Source: Pseudomonas sp. UBA4617
GTDB taxonomy: Bacteria; Pseudomonadota; Gammaproteobacteria; Pseudomonadales; Pseudomonadaceae
Reading direction: 5' to 3'
Length of the DNA stretch: 32,294 bases
NCBI RefSeq assembly: GCF_002386445.1
Contig: NZ_DGIR01000018.1
Location: 1 to 32,294, forward strand
This document shows positions 30,739 to 32,294 of the stretch, piece after piece. The stretch's first letter is position 1, and each line of letters opens with the position of its first letter. The notes below the pieces were generated by a model, which was not told the origin of the DNA, did no database searches, and saw only the letters and a list, made by a program, of their open reading frames with translations. Position numbers and translations under genes: made by a program.

Positions 30739-31653
30739 TCATTGTGAACAACCGATGACACGGGCCGCACTGTGGTGGAGGATGCCATGACGCCTGGCCA
30801 GCGCTATCCGGTCCTTGCTGTAACCGCCGCCGATCACGCCCACCACCGGGATGTCGCGGCCCAGGCAGTGGCGCAGCACCGCTTCGTCACGGGCGGCCAC
30901 GCCTGCATCGGTCAGGTGCAGGTAGCCCAGGGCGTCGTCCTTGTGCACATCGACCCCGGCGTCATACAGCACCAGGTCGGGACGATAGAGCGGCAGCAGG
31001 TAGTTCAGGGCATCGTCGACCACCTTCAGGTAGGCCGCGTCATCCATGCCGCGTGGCAAGGGAATGTCCCAGTCGCTTTGTGCCTTGCGGGCCGGGAAGT
31101 TCTGTTCGCAGTGCAGTGATACGGTGATGGCATCTGGCGTGTCGTGCAGGATGCGCGCGGTGCCGTCGCCCTGGTGCACGTCGCAATCGAAGATCAGCAC
31201 CCGGTGCACCCGACCGGCTTCCAGCAGGTAGCGGCTTATCACCGCCAGGTCGTTGAAGATGCAGAAACCGGCAGGATGATCGTAATGGGCATGGTGGGTG
31301 CCACCGGCAAGGTGGCAGGCGATGCCGTGCTGCAGTGCCATCTCGGCACTCAGCAACGAGCCACCTACCGCGCGTACGGTACGTCGGGCCAAGGCTTCGC
31401 TCCAGGGCAGGCCGAGGCGACGTTGGTCCTCGCGTGACAGGTCACCGTTCAGGTAGCGCTCGATGTAGCTGCGGTCGTGAGCCAGGGCGAGAATGTCGTT
31501 GGGGCAGATGCCCGGGCGCAGCAGGGCCTGGTCGGTGGTCAGCCCGCTGTCGACCAGGTGATCACGCAACAGGCGGAACTTGTCCATCGGAAAGCGGTGC
31601 TCGGCAGGAAACTCCGGGCTGTAGTCGTCGTGGTAGATCAGCGGCAGCGGCAT
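30739..31653 (-). CDS. Histone deacetylase family amidohydrolase
   Basis: The 304-residue protein begins MPLPLIYHDDYSPEFPAEHR and shows the zinc deacetylase motifs GGTHHAHYDHPAGFCIFNDL (His-His and Phe-Asn-Asp), IFDCDVHQGDGT (zinc ligands Asp and His) and LYDAGVDVHKDD (third zinc ligand Asp). The short length and the lack of a Tyr-rich C-terminal part put it nearer the class IV (HDAC11-like) group than AcuC. Bacterial members can act on acetylated polyamines or short-chain acyl amides; the substrate here is unknown. ATG 31653 is chosen by family start; the open frame runs far upstream without similarity. Confidence 0.92.
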   Translation of the reverse strand: MPLPLIYHDDYSPEFPAEHRFPMDKFRLLRDHLVDSGLTTDQALLRPGICPNDILALAHDRSYIERYLNGDLSREDQRRLGLPWSEALARRTVRAVGGSLLSAEMALQHGIACHLAGGTHHAHYDHPAGFCIFNDLAVISRYLLEAGRVHRVLIFDCDVHQGDGTARILHDTPDAITVSLHCEQNFPARKAQSDWDIPLPRGMDDAAYLKVVDDALNYLLPLYRPDLVLYDAGVDVHKDDALGYLHLTDAGVAARDEAVLRHCLGRDIPVVGVIGGGYSKDRIALARRHGILHHSAARVIGCSQ

Positions 31654-32110
31654 GGCGGTTTCGCAATCGGGGCCAGTGCTGATCTTGCCAGTTCCGGGGT
31701 TGTGGTTGCTATCGCGAATGCGCGCGTTGTAGCGCAGCCTTGTGTCTTGAGAGGGGATTGGAATCTGTAGCGAGAGCGGTGAATGGCAAGCTGAATGCGG
31801 CAGGTGCGTTGAGCACGAGTGGGAGCACAAGCTGCCATTCACCGTTCCACTTTGGCCAGCGCCCGAACAGTTGGATGAGGGGCGAATCTCGAACCGCAAG
31901 CATGGGCCAAGCCAAAGTGCTCTCACAGTGTCCAACACTCAAAGGCCGGTATGAGGTTCTGCGTGGACGAGGAAGTTAGCCAAGGTCGCACTTGTGGCCT
32001 GCATGAGAATCTTCATCGTACGGCTCAACGCAATGCCCAGAACGGGCACGCCGTGGCGGGATGACCTGCCAAGACCCGAGGAGTCAACGCAGATGCAGAG
32101 TTCTGCGTGA
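31654..32110. other. Gene-free region upstream of the deacetylase gene, with two large inverted repeats
   Basis: Two inverted repeats are seen: CGGTGAATGGC (31777-31787) with GCCATTCACCG (31834-31844), and CACTTTGGC (31848-31856) with GCCAAAGTG (31911-31919). A short frame at 32003-32110 reads MRIFIVRLNAMPRTGTPWRD onward; the LNAM-RTGTPWRD segment resembles the N-terminal part of IS5-family transposases, so it may be a scrap of an insertion sequence. No gene with a good start was found. The deacetylase promoter should lie near 31660-31760, but I cannot place it. Confidence 0.4.
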
Positions 32111-32114
32111 TCAG

Positions 32115-32202
32115 TGTGGGAGCGGGTTTACCCGCGAAGAAGACACCGCGGTGGATGGCACCGGCTGTGCCGGTGTTAGTGGGGCAAGCCCGCGCCTACA
32201 GG
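32115..32202. repeat. REP cluster
   Basis: A reverse REP (TGTGGGAGCGGGTTTACCCG plus CGAAGAA, 32115-32142) is followed by a small stem CACCGGC-TGT-GCCGGTG (32159-32175) and a truncated forward REP tail (GGGGCAAGCCCGCGCCTACA plus GG, 32181-32202). Together they form a typical P. putida REP doublet with a worn second copy. Confidence 0.8.
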
Positions 32203-32277
32203 AATAACGCCCGCTTTGAACATTTGAGCAAGACAGTTGCTCTCACAGGTGTAGTGTCAACGCGAAGCCAGCACAGT

Positions 32278-32294
32278 ACCTGTGGGAGCGGCCT
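32278..32294 (-). repeat. Start of another REP at the window end
   Basis: ACCTGTGGGAGCGGCCT is the outer part of a reverse-oriented REP that continues past the window edge. Confidence 0.6.

Noticed and set aside
1..32294. CRISPR array, tRNA or rRNA genes
   Set aside because: No regularly spaced direct repeats and no cloverleaf or rRNA core sequence were seen; the only repeated units are REPs.

Overview
The window looks like a piece of a Pseudomonas putida-group chromosome. It is GC-rich, it carries many copies of the P. putida-type REP element (a GCGGGY-N-RCCCGC core with a CTCCCACAGG-like tail), and its gene order follows, from memory, the P. aeruginosa PA3984-to-PA3961 block: lnt, corC, ybeY, phoH, a DUF1820 gene, a Sel1-repeat gene, hemL, thiE, thiD, ladS, aidB, amn, rluE, a DUF2788 gene, an Lrp-type regulator, a cation exporter, a lipoprotein and hrpB. 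Most of it is ordinary core genome.

Layout. 1-4406: the minus-strand phoH-ybeY-corC-lnt operon (ribosome/rRNA processing, CBS-domain protein, lipoprotein N-acylation) faces away from a DUF1820 gene; miaB, which I would expect next to phoH, is absent. 4410-7925: a Sel1-repeat exported protein, a REP pair, and the minus-strand thiD-thiE-hemL cluster (thiamin phosphate synthesis and tetrapyrrole entry). 8191-10179: a 7TMR-DISM histidine kinase in the position of ladS but without a receiver domain. 10180-13118: an accessory stretch with REPs, a structured intergenic element ending in a gene remnant, a type VI secretion PAAR-toxin gene with a small membrane-protein gene overlapping its end (probable immunity), and a roughly 110-bp palindrome. 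13119-17046: aidB, amn and rluE on the plus strand. 17125-20391: DUF2788 protein, Lrp/AsnC regulator, an unexplained intergenic region closed by a strong terminator, a DUF6515-like exported protein, a FieF-like cation exporter and a lipoprotein. 20508-26381: hrpB, an unrecognised beta-rich protein, a YciC-like membrane protein, a DUF2076 protein, and a NYN-nuclease/DEDDh-exonuclease pair. 26378-31653: an Lrp/AsnC regulator divergent from a YedA-type exporter, a RhlE-type RNA helicase, a TIGR03862-type flavoprotein and a histone-deacetylase-family enzyme. 31654-32294: no gene, but two long inverted repeats, a possible transposase scrap and REPs.

The most interesting accessory system is the PAAR toxin/immunity pair at 10922-12728. 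It has no Hcp, VgrG or structural T6SS gene beside it, so it would be an orphan cargo locus using a secretion machine encoded elsewhere. Its lower GC content, mainly toward the toxin C-terminus and immunity gene, and its placement between two conserved core genes suggest acquisition. All family assignments come from reading motifs and from memory; no database search was run.
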